Positions 8,142 to 16,800 of a stretch of 64,000 nucleotides of DNA are shown piece after piece. The position numbers and the translations under genes were made by a program. Location of the stretch: IMG/VR virus record IMGVR_UViG_3300044641_004147, positions 1 through 64,000 of that record; one strand, 5' to 3'. Under the pieces are notes generated by a model. The model made no database searches and was not told the origin of the DNA. It saw only the letters and a program-made list of their open reading frames with translations. Each line of letters starts with the position of its first letter. Position 1 is the stretch's first letter. This DNA comes from a virus.

Positions 8142-8714
8142 ATGAAAACGGTAAAACGAGTTTCCACAGATTGGGATATCTACGCTGGAAAAGTTACCAT
8201 CAACGGTAACTTAGTAGTAGTCGGTACATCCACACAAGTTGAGTCGGTGAACACTTTTGTCACAGATAGTTTTATTACATTGGCAGCTGGGCAAGGTGGT
8301 CTGGTAAATGCTGGTATTGAAATTGACAGAGGTACAAATCCTCCAGTTGGATTGCGTTGGAATGCAACTTCAGAAAAATGGCAATATACCAACGACGGTA
8401 TCCTTTGGAAAACTTTCAGCATCACAGTTGTCGAAGAAGACAAAGCTCCTAGACTGGGAGGAAATCTTTTTGTACAAGATTCCAATGGCAACGATTTTTG
8501 GATCACACACAACCCAGGCAAAGATGTAACCATTGGGCCAGTGATTAGATTACCACAGATCACCAGTGATCCGGGTCCAAAAACTGGATTCAGTACTATC
8601 TACGCAAAAGCTACCAAGGCCGGAGACACGGGATTTTATGTAGCCAATGAAAGAGTAGATAAAGCAGAATTAATTACTAAACGCAAAGCGTTTATTTTCT
8701 CAATAATATTTTAA
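8142..8714 (+). CDS. Tail-fibre-like structural protein
   Basis: 190 aa. The N-terminal half carries VTINGNLVVVGTSTQVESVN, the 'NGNLxVxGTxTxVxS' pattern that recurs in fibre proteins of aquatic T4-like phages and again at 24965 in this window. It is followed by NPPVGLRWNATSEKWQYTND, a beta segment typical of fibre shafts. The C-terminus after about residue 150 is unremarkable and ends with a hydrophobic FIFSIIF. It opens the structural region after the terminator at 8071-8100. Whether it is a long-fibre, baseplate or neck component cannot be told. Confidence 0.7.
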   Translation: MKTVKRVSTDWDIYAGKVTINGNLVVVGTSTQVESVNTFVTDSFITLAAGQGGLVNAGIEIDRGTNPPVGLRWNATSEKWQYTNDGILWKTFSITVVEEDKAPRLGGNLFVQDSNGNDFWITHNPGKDVTIGPVIRLPQITSDPGPKTGFSTIYAKATKAGDTGFYVANERVDKAELITKRKAFIFSIIF

Positions 8715-8722
8715 GGTATACC

Positions 8723-9031
8723 ATGGCAATCAAAAGCACAACAATTAACACAGCACTACAGCCTATATACACCAGTGTTGGCACCAATGCTGTGGTAGTA
8801 GCATATTTTTGTAACACATCAACTAACCCTGCATTGTTTAGCGTACATGCAGTACCCAATGGACAAAGTGCAGGTGGTAATAACATCATCTACAGCAATG
8901 TGAATATTACATCTGAAGACACTTATGTTATTGAAAATGAAAAACTAATCTTAGACGACGGCGACAGTTTACATGCCGTGGCTTCTGAGGATGATGTAGT
9001 CATTGTAACAGTTTGTAGCGTAGAAGTCTAA
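8723..9031 (+). CDS. Small beta-rich structural protein, member of a four-gene paralogous family
   Basis: 102 aa, beta-strand-rich. It shares a pattern with the proteins at 20072, 28333 and 34235: a hydrophobic strand with an Asn (YFCNTSTNP), a central strand pair, then LILDDGDSLHAVASEDD, which matches 'L.L..GD.L.A.A' in the relatives. Each of the four lies immediately before a fibre or structural gene; here the next ATG is 1 nt after the stop. It is probably a small virion subunit or capping/adaptor protein paired with its neighbour. No named family was recognised. Confidence 0.68.
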   Translation: MAIKSTTINTALQPIYTSVGTNAVVVAYFCNTSTNPALFSVHAVPNGQSAGGNNIIYSNVNITSEDTYVIENEKLILDDGDSLHAVASEDDVVIVTVCSVEV

Positions 9032-9032
9032 C

Positions 9033-9455
9033 ATGGGACGATACATTAAAAACACGGAACTAAAGACCGGTAGCTATAGTATCCGTACACCATTTGCTCC
9101 GGGCGCAGTTGGTCCTAATGCACCAGTTAATGGATTGGTCAGATTTAATACCACGATCAACAAAATGCAATATTACAGTCAAGGTGCTTGGCGTAATTTT
9201 GCCATTGAAGGTCGTGTAGAGTTGTTTAAAGATAGCTTTATGGGCGATGGTGTTAATAGAACTTTTGGACCAATGCAACAAACTTATCTGCCAGGCGAAG
9301 AAATTTATATGTTGGTCTTTGTCGGCAATGTGTTTCAAAATCCCGGAGTTGCTTATACTGTGCTCAATGATCAAGTTACTTTTACCGGTACCCCAAACGA
9401 TCAACAACCAATTATTATTCTTCACGGATACGGATCTACCGCGGTGTCTGTCTAA
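9033..9455 (+). CDS. Small fibre-like structural protein
   Basis: 140 aa. Residues ~30-55 (PVNGLVRFNTTINKMQYYSQ followed by GAWRNF) match the 'NGxxRFNTTxxxMxYY...W' segment found in many phage fibres. Residues ~70-135 (a GVNRTF segment, then VFVGNVFQNPGVAYTVLNDQ) resemble the beta domain that appears once in the gene at 28667 and three times in the gene at 60122. Its ATG is 1 nt after the stop of the small upstream gene, with no clear ribosome binding site, so translation is probably coupled. Confidence 0.65.
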   Translation: MGRYIKNTELKTGSYSIRTPFAPGAVGPNAPVNGLVRFNTTINKMQYYSQGAWRNFAIEGRVELFKDSFMGDGVNRTFGPMQQTYLPGEEIYMLVFVGNVFQNPGVAYTVLNDQVTFTGTPNDQQPIIILHGYGSTAVSV

Positions 9456-9467
9456 TAGGAAACTGAG

Positions 9468-10301
9468 ATGGCAATAGGACGCATATCAGGACCAATGCTT
9501 TTTGCCAACCTTGAGCGTCAAGGTGTGGATCTTTCCATTGAAGGTAATTTAATTTACTTTGATGTAAATCGTAAACGAATTGGTATTAACACTAACAACC
9601 CTGAGTTTGATGTACACATAACTGGGTATGAAAACACGCAGGCTAATTTATTTGTCAATGGCAACATCATTGCCAGTGAAGTTACAATTACTGACGAATA
9701 CACACTGCCTACTATTAAAGGGCCAGCTGGTACAGTAATTACCAGCGATGGCTCGGGTCAAACCTATTGGGGTGAGGCCGGTGGTGGTGCCCAAATTGAA
9801 AGAAAACAGTGGAGTTATCAAATTTCTGATTTACCAGCTGGTGCTTTTGCTGAGTTTGACATAGATATTGGCATTGCCAGTATTGTTTACAATCTTACTG
9901 TTAACAGGCCTGTGCTAGTTGAAGTTTATGCCACCGCGTTAAAAAACGAAACTAATCCCTATACTTTTTTATCTACACTTGGGCATTTAACTGATGATGG
10001 TACAGTTCTGCTCAACGATGGCAGTGTAATACAGCAAAGACAGTACAGTATATTTGCAAATCAAGAAACACCGGCGCAAAACAGAGTATACGGGCGTATC
10101 ACTAACATCGATGGAGTAGCAGGACCTGTTACTTTAGATTTAACTTACTTTAGCGCAGTTACAGACAATGTTGCTGGGAACTACGAAACTAATGTAGTTA
10201 ATACACTACCACCATATGGCTACACTGGGGAAACAGTACTTTTAGTACCTGCAAACAACATGTATGTCTGGTACAATAACACTTGGAACCAAGTTACTTG
10301 A
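9468..10301 (+). CDS. Structural protein, fibre-associated
   Basis: 277 aa, beta-rich. The N-terminus (ISGPMLFANLERQGVDLSIE) and the NRKRIGINTNNPEFDVHI segment resemble N-terminal regions of fibre-type proteins in T4-like phages of marine bacteria. A Gly-rich linker at about residues 100-107 leads to a larger C-terminal beta domain. The end, NMYVWYNNTWNQVT, is like the 'W....W' ends of fibre domains. It has a reasonable site (TAGGAAACTGAG) before its start. Role in the virion is inferred from similarity of style and from context. Confidence 0.62.
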   Translation: MAIGRISGPMLFANLERQGVDLSIEGNLIYFDVNRKRIGINTNNPEFDVHITGYENTQANLFVNGNIIASEVTITDEYTLPTIKGPAGTVITSDGSGQTYWGEAGGGAQIERKQWSYQISDLPAGAFAEFDIDIGIASIVYNLTVNRPVLVEVYATALKNETNPYTFLSTLGHLTDDGTVLLNDGSVIQQRQYSIFANQETPAQNRVYGRITNIDGVAGPVTLDLTYFSAVTDNVAGNYETNVVNTLPPYGYTGETVLLVPANNMYVWYNNTWNQVT

Positions 10302-10321
10302 GTTTAGAGTTTTTCTAAGTT

Positions 10322-10329
10322 GATAAATA
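10322..10329 (+). promoter_or_regulatory. T4-type late promoter box GATAAATA
   Basis: The box sits in the 74-bp gap after the 277-aa gene. A weak 8-bp hairpin with G-T pairs (10301-10321, no T run) precedes it, and a strong GCGAGGAG ribosome binding site follows before the ATG at 10376. Confidence 0.6.
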
Positions 10330-10375
10330 ACATTATGAGTTTACACAAAACACGCAGGCGCGAGGAGAATAATTA

Positions 10376-12370
10376 ATGGCTATCCCAAATTTTTTCTCAG
10401 TTGAAAGAACAGGCTATACTAAGATTTCTGATCTTTTCACTGATGTAATGAAGGACATGATTGAAAACGGATTTACGCTAGTCAATGCTTCAAACGGTTT
10501 TCCAATGACTTCATGGAAGACTACAGTTGTAACTGGGGGCACCGGTCAAGCTGTAGGTAATAAATTATACATCAATGATGGTTCCAGACCAATCTATCAA
10601 GGCAGTCCCCGTCCTAGCCCATATGTAGAAGTTACCAAAGTATCTACCATTGGTAGTAGCTCGGGAGTAGTAACTGGATTATCTGAAGTCAAGGCTGATT
10701 ATGATTTTCCAATTTGGCAAACTCCGCCAACAAATCCAGTTAATTTGTATGCAACAGCATCTAGTACAACACCGCTGACTGTTACAGCGAACCTTGCTAA
10801 TACCGCAGTTACATATTCTTCTGTAGGATTCCCTGATAATGCACCAGTGTATTTTTCTTTTACACTAGAAGCTAGCGGCGATGTTGATCCGCTCAACGAA
10901 AGTCGCCCAGCACCAACACATCCATTTGTTGATGAAGTCAAGCGTCAGCCATGGCGTGTACAATTTGTAGTCGCTGACGAACAAAAAGTGTCAGGATCGA
11001 TTGCAACACCATTGCAGATGCGCTACGACGATGCTGCTGGCAAAGTTATTATCAGTAGAATTACCGACGACTTTGGAGTAGTTATTGACAATGTTGGAGC
11101 CATTGGGGCAGCACAGCCCGGTGGCATTTTCACAGACAGCGATTTAAACCAAGGTCTTTACAATAGAAAAATTCGAGTTGCACAAGAAGAAAAAACTTTT
11201 CCTTTGACTTATATTTTAAGTATCACAGACCGTGGTTTCTTCTTAGGAATTTATGAAGGCTCTTGGTCTACAATTCGTGCGGCTACTACAGTGAACAGTA
11301 ATTATTTTAACTGGGTTCTGTGCCAGCGCCCGGTTGACCGCGGTACCGGAGTTACACTAACTCGTGGCAAGGCTCCGGTGTTCCATATTAACAGCGTAAA
11401 CTACAAATACTACAAATCTGTAGTTCGCGAAGCAGATATTTTACACCCAACCAGTGGACCAAGTCCTACACCGGCTTCGGGCAATATTAATATTGCATCA
11501 TCCGCAGTGTCTGGCAATACTCCAAGTAGCTGGGTTGTCACTGGAACTCCAGATACTAGAACTGGAGAAGCTTCTCAATTCTTAGTAAATTTAGAGCCAG
11601 GTAGCACATTATATGACACTACTGGATATACCATTGGTACAGTTAAATCTATTGTCAATGATGCTAGTTTACTATTAACAAGCAAGCCCGGTAAGATTAT
11701 TACTAATCAAGACTTTTTCTATACACCCCCTAACATCTTAGCATTAAGAGTATTAGCAGATGTACACAGTCCTGATAGTCATGCAATTTTTAATGCAGCT
11801 GAACAAATTGCACTCACTGAGGATAAAACATATTTGTTAAGTTTCCCACACAACTTGACTACTCCTCGTTTCCGTTATACTGAAGAATTAGATATGGTTG
11901 GTATGACCAGTTCTGATGTTGTTATGGCTGGTCAGGACATTCAGTTCACTACCTACGGTGAGTGGGGCCCACGAACATATCGTGCGTTGCCGGCAAATGC
12001 CGCATTAAATACCGGACTAAGATTAGCAGTAATTTGGAAGCCAATGGGACCAAAATGGATTAGTCCAAACGAAGGTTCTCTAGGAGAGATATCAGCTGGT
12101 GACACTATTGATGTTGATTTTATCGCCGAAGAAGCACCAGTACCAGCTGGCGAAACACCAAGAGCAGATCCAACATTTGAAATCGTTCGCGGAAGCATAC
12201 CAAAAGGCCTAGTATTTTATACATCAGGCAAGGTCGCTGGCACAGTTGAACTGTCGGAGTACACAGAAGCAACAATGATTAAATTTACAGTGGCAGCTAA
12301 ACACATCGAAGAAGGTGTTCATGCAGGTTATGCTCTAAGAGATTTCTGGTTCACTTATGTTCCAGCTTAA
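10376..12370 (+). CDS. Large virion structural protein, paralogue of the next gene
   Basis: 664 aa, no signal peptide, beta-rich. It shares conserved blocks with the 478-aa neighbour: FNWVLCQRPVDRGTG, a HINSVNYKYYKSVVREAD block, and a RFRYTEELDMVGMTSSDVV block after LTEDKTYLLSFPHNL. It has extra regions the neighbour lacks, notably a Ser/Pro-rich insert at about residues 360-400 and a C-terminal domain after residue 560 that reads like an Ig-type putative domain (PTFEIVRGSIPKGLVFYTSG). Strong late promoter and ribosome binding site upstream. The family is not one I can name; a tail or baseplate-periphery protein is likely. Confidence 0.7.
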   Translation: MAIPNFFSVERTGYTKISDLFTDVMKDMIENGFTLVNASNGFPMTSWKTTVVTGGTGQAVGNKLYINDGSRPIYQGSPRPSPYVEVTKVSTIGSSSGVVTGLSEVKADYDFPIWQTPPTNPVNLYATASSTTPLTVTANLANTAVTYSSVGFPDNAPVYFSFTLEASGDVDPLNESRPAPTHPFVDEVKRQPWRVQFVVADEQKVSGSIATPLQMRYDDAAGKVIISRITDDFGVVIDNVGAIGAAQPGGIFTDSDLNQGLYNRKIRVAQEEKTFPLTYILSITDRGFFLGIYEGSWSTIRAATTVNSNYFNWVLCQRPVDRGTGVTLTRGKAPVFHINSVNYKYYKSVVREADILHPTSGPSPTPASGNINIASSAVSGNTPSSWVVTGTPDTRTGEASQFLVNLEPGSTLYDTTGYTIGTVKSIVNDASLLLTSKPGKIITNQDFFYTPPNILALRVLADVHSPDSHAIFNAAEQIALTEDKTYLLSFPHNLTTPRFRYTEELDMVGMTSSDVVMAGQDIQFTTYGEWGPRTYRALPANAALNTGLRLAVIWKPMGPKWISPNEGSLGEISAGDTIDVDFIAEEAPVPAGETPRADPTFEIVRGSIPKGLVFYTSGKVAGTVELSEYTEATMIKFTVAAKHIEEGVHAGYALRDFWFTYVPA

Positions 12371-12388
12371 TAAGTTTAAGGAAATAGA

Positions 12389-13825
12389 ATGTCAGTAACA
12401 ACATATACTAAAGATGGAATTGGGAGCGTAAAACATTTAATTTGTTCTCTGGTCCTTGATTTAACCAGTGCCGGCACACCAGTTACCGGTACAGCCGCAG
12501 AGCATATGAAAGTTGTTTACCCAGTTGGATTTGATGCTACTGTAGATCCTAGTTCGCTGCCCGATGATACATTGGTTATTTTAGAATCTACAACTAACAT
12601 AGATCCATTTGCTAGAACAGATCCAGCAGTTGAGGATCCAACTAAGGATCCCTGGAGAATAGCTTTTCACACTAGTCAATGGAAAAACAGATCTTCTGTA
12701 TCTAGAAATGTTTCAGAGAACTGGGATACCCCTGTACTAGACCCTGTACCGGGGGTAAACAGTTTAGCAGTGTATGTAGGAACTCCATCAACATTGTACG
12801 TTGATCCAGGGTCGGGGGATCCGGTGATTGGATGGAACACCAGTTCAGTTCAGAAACTTCCTTATTTTTACGGGTATCCCATTGGCAACGTTTATAATGG
12901 CTATTTAGATTCCCAAGGGAATCCGATATTAGGTGGTCCTGCACCAGAAGCCTCCTGGAAATATAAATCATCCTATAAGGGTTTAGATCTAGTAGAACCA
13001 GTTGGAAATCTTGGAGCACAGTGGACAAACACTTTTGATCCTACATCAAATGCAATTAAATTTAATCCTACATCAACCGGTGTTGTTCCTAGTGTAATAC
13101 CCGCTCCATCTGGTTATACAGCGTCGCCGACTAAATGGGACGGTCCGGATGTTACAGATGCAGGACAACTGTTTATTAATCGCTGGGTTACTTCTGGAAG
13201 AAAAGCTAACGCCTTCGGTGGTTTCGCCGCAGACAGCAGTTACGCTAACCCTATCAGCTATCGTTTAGTTCTCAGTGATCATGGCGTATTTTTAGGATGC
13301 TGGGGACCCGATCCTGAAGAAAGTGGTCGTAGTTTTAGCTGGGTCTTGGTACAGCGCCCGGTTGATAAAAAGTTTGGTGTTGTGCGTGGTCTACCAGAAG
13401 ATCCTGCCAACCCAGGAAATCGTCCGCTGTTCTGTGTAAACAGTGTCAATGGTAAGTTTTTTAAGTTTGTAGTTCGCGAGCACGATAATGCAGTGCCTAG
13501 CAGCCGTAAAGATGCTACAAAGAGTTCCGCAGACAGTGGACAAGTTATTAACCCATACCAACAACAGAGTTTAACTGAAAACGGTGAGTATGTTATTACT
13601 TTCTTGAACAACTTAAACAGCAGTCGTTTCAAGTACAGCGATGAACTGGATATGTTAGGCACAGTCAGTTCTGATGTAGTAGGCGGCGGCAGTGAAATTG
13701 ATGTTAGCGTATACAACGAAGATGACAAGCGTACCTATCACGCTCTGTGGAGCTCTGGTTCTTATGGAACTAAAATGCGTATTATGGTTGTCAAGGATAT
13801 TCCTACACCTAACACACCAGTATAA
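12389..13825 (+). CDS. Virion structural protein, paralogue of the preceding gene
   Basis: 478 aa. It shares with the 664-aa protein the blocks FSWVLVQRPVDKKFG, FCVNSVNGKFFKFVVREHD, SLTENGEYVITFLNNLNSSR and KYSDELDMLGTVSSDVV, in the same order, so the two arose by duplication. It is shorter because it lacks the Ser/Pro insert and the C-terminal Ig-like part. It starts 18 nt after its paralogue behind a TTTAAGGAAA site, so the pair is one transcription unit. Function is unknown; a hetero-oligomeric virion part would fit. Confidence 0.7.
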   Translation: MSVTTYTKDGIGSVKHLICSLVLDLTSAGTPVTGTAAEHMKVVYPVGFDATVDPSSLPDDTLVILESTTNIDPFARTDPAVEDPTKDPWRIAFHTSQWKNRSSVSRNVSENWDTPVLDPVPGVNSLAVYVGTPSTLYVDPGSGDPVIGWNTSSVQKLPYFYGYPIGNVYNGYLDSQGNPILGGPAPEASWKYKSSYKGLDLVEPVGNLGAQWTNTFDPTSNAIKFNPTSTGVVPSVIPAPSGYTASPTKWDGPDVTDAGQLFINRWVTSGRKANAFGGFAADSSYANPISYRLVLSDHGVFLGCWGPDPEESGRSFSWVLVQRPVDKKFGVVRGLPEDPANPGNRPLFCVNSVNGKFFKFVVREHDNAVPSSRKDATKSSADSGQVINPYQQQSLTENGEYVITFLNNLNSSRFKYSDELDMLGTVSSDVVGGGSEIDVSVYNEDDKRTYHALWSSGSYGTKMRIMVVKDIPTPNTPV

Positions 13826-13832
13826 TGTACGC

Positions 13833-13892
13833 ATGGTGCCGCTGTCAACGCTGGAGGAGTTGCCTGTAAGATTGAATTTTGTGGAGTGGTAA
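13833..13892 (+). CDS. Possible 19-aa micro-ORF ending at the next start codon
   Basis: An ATG at 13833 opens a 19-codon frame whose TAA ends exactly one base before the ATG of the 1745-aa gene. It has no convincing ribosome binding site. It may couple translation between the two large genes or be chance. Confidence 0.15.
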   Translation: MVPLSTLEELPVRLNFVEW

Positions 13893-16800
13893 ATGTTTTC
13901 GTCGATATCAAAAGCCACTCCACAAACCCAACGATCCACAGGATTCATTGCCAGTCGTGCAATGACCATTGTTCCAATAACTCCATTTACAATCACAGTA
14001 AATGGAGTTGCACCACCAAACCCAAATAGCGTTTCTGTTTCTGCCGGCGCCATTGTAAGCGCATCCATTATTACGCCTGATGACTGGCTTTGGCACCAGT
14101 TCTATCATTATGAAATTGATGGAGTACCATCTAGTTTTGCTGTAGTAAACAAAAGCAATTATACAATCAGCGTTAAACCCGAAGACGCCATTAAGCGTTG
14201 GTACATGTATGAGCCTGCTACACATACCGGTACATACAAATCTGTAGGCGGTACAAACTATCCAATTAATTTTGGAACCAACTACGAGCTAATCCCTGCA
14301 AACTTCCATATTGTTTTAAATCCGTTAGACAACGGAGTTTACTTTTTTGATATCAATGGAGTGCAAGTTAGTAAAGTAAACTTGCCAGCCGATCCTTTAG
14401 ACTATGTAAAAATTCCCGACAGGCAAAGTGTAGTGGTATTAGTTCGCGGCGGTGAAGCCTATGAAATATATTTGAACAATACTACATTTGGTATAGCACC
14501 ATTTTATGCCAGATTAAACTACAGCGAATTTACAGACAATGCTTTTGTTTTTCAACTGCCCGGAGAAGACTTAATTACATATCTTCGCCGAGCTCGAGTT
14601 AAGACCGCGATTCCTCCAGCCACTTGCATAACCTATGATGGCATGTTTCTCTTTGCCGGCGGCAACGGTTCAGTTTGGGTAGTAGACCCGTATGCAGATT
14701 TTTCCTTAGTCAATGAATTTGAGATTGACGAATTTGTAATGAACATTACAACATTGCCAAATAATTCTGGTGTGGTGTTTGTTACACAAAGTCAAAAAGT
14801 TTATAAGATGGACTATGCCGGTAACTTTACCGAGTTGTATCAAGGAACCGCACTATGGCAACCAGCGTTGTTTAACGGTAAGGTTTACATACCTGAAGGT
14901 CAAGGCGGCCTTTTAAAAGTTTATAATCCTGCAACAAACAGCTTTGAAGCAGACATATTGTTAGATGATTTTAGCCCTAGTTACATAACTGTAGACAGTG
15001 GAAAAATGTATGTAGCCGGACACGACAGTGAGCGTGTGCTGGTGTTTGATTCTGCACTAAACATCACAGAAAAGACATTCCCTGACAAAGTTACATTAGT
15101 CAGCGCATTAAACGGAACATTGGTAGCATCTCATTGGATGAAATCTTTTAAGGTTTTAAACTTAGGTGATCTCAGAAGAATTGTTGCGGTTGAATTTTTA
15201 AAACGGCAAGGACCAGTTAGCCATATTGGTACCAGTGCAGTTACAGTGAAAACACTGGGCAACGACGAAGTATATGCTAGAACGCCCGACGGTGCGTGGC
15301 TATGGATTAATGGCCAACGAGCTTACACCGAAGATGTGAGAGGCTCGCTGTTAGCTGACGGAGATATTATCAGTATAAATCGTGCCTGCAGAGTCGCTGG
15401 CCTGCAGAGAACAAATTGTATCATAGGTGATGTTGTTTATGATTACGATGTTGAAGCAGTGGCACAAACATACTTTCCTCGGCACATTGATTTGCCAATA
15501 CAGCCACCGGGTGAGTTTGGAATCCACACAAGAACTATTACTTTACCGCGAGCATTTACTCCTTGTTTAATGAGTATTGAGTACGGAGTAGTTAAAGTCA
15601 ACGGTGCTTACTATTACGGTGACACCAATGTCACCGCTGGCGACATAGTGTCAATTGAGATGGAAACTGCCAACAACAGTATACTACCAGTGTTCACTGT
15701 TGGCGCAAGACAATTTGTAGTGCCAGTGTCAACTAACCCAACATACACTCCGTTAGTCTACGCACAAACAAATACAGCACCAGCAACATCTATCACTGAA
15801 GAAATTATTTTTACAGAATTTGAAAGTTTGTTTGACTATATTGTGCCGGGATACTATACCGCAACAATTAAGAAAAACATTGTTGATATCACTGGCAATT
15901 ATTTTCAGCAATTTGGTGCTGGCGATAAACTTTCTGTGATTTATACTACCAGTCCTAAACTATACGATGTTACAGACATTTATATTTTAGGTCCTGTTAA
16001 TTATAAATTTACTGCACAAAATACCTTAGGCAACCCACTTAATTTTTTAGATTATGGAAATTTGCAGTATCCTTACACTAGACTACTCGACCCATACGCA
16101 CTAAGCACCAGTTCGAGTTTTCTTAGTTCTTGGTACGGTAATGTAGTTCAATATTCTACTCCTATGATTCAGTATATCACAGGAAACCTAACAATAGCAG
16201 GATTAACGACTCCATCGGCTGGCTACCAAGTATTCGATGTAACATCAACTACACTATACCAAGGAATTGAATCTACACCTGATAACAGTTCATTTACATC
16301 CAATTCAGATGTGCCAAGTGATACTCCTATTATAGTGTTTAATCGAGGCACCATTTTTACTATAACACCAGACGGCTGGAGAAATTATTTTAGATCGGCG
16401 ACCAGTAATTCAAAAATTAACTTATTCAATGTTTATCGATTGATGTTTTATGCGTACCAGTCTATCATACAGCCGCCGGAAGAAAGTTTAAACGTCGAAT
16501 ACAGCACTGACGGATTTACCTGGATACTCATGGTTGCATTTCCACCAGGTACACCCTATAACCAATGGACTCGGAAGATGTTTATTGTGCCGATTGGAGC
16601 CAAGTTACAATCGGGGGTATATATCAGATTATCGCAAATCGCTAGAGCAGCGTCACCGCCCTCGGGCGAATTTGATATTTGGGCATTTACTTCGATTGTT
16701 GCCGAAAGCCTAGACGGAGTTTTTGCCAACATTAGCATTACTGGAGGAGATTCTTATTTTGTTCTCGATGGCGAAATACAATCAAGTACCACACTATCTG

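Noticed and set aside
13692-13892. 66-aa + strand frame overlapping the end of the 478-aa gene
   Set aside because: It overlaps a well-supported gene in another frame and has no ribosome binding site; only its last 19 codons are intergenic.
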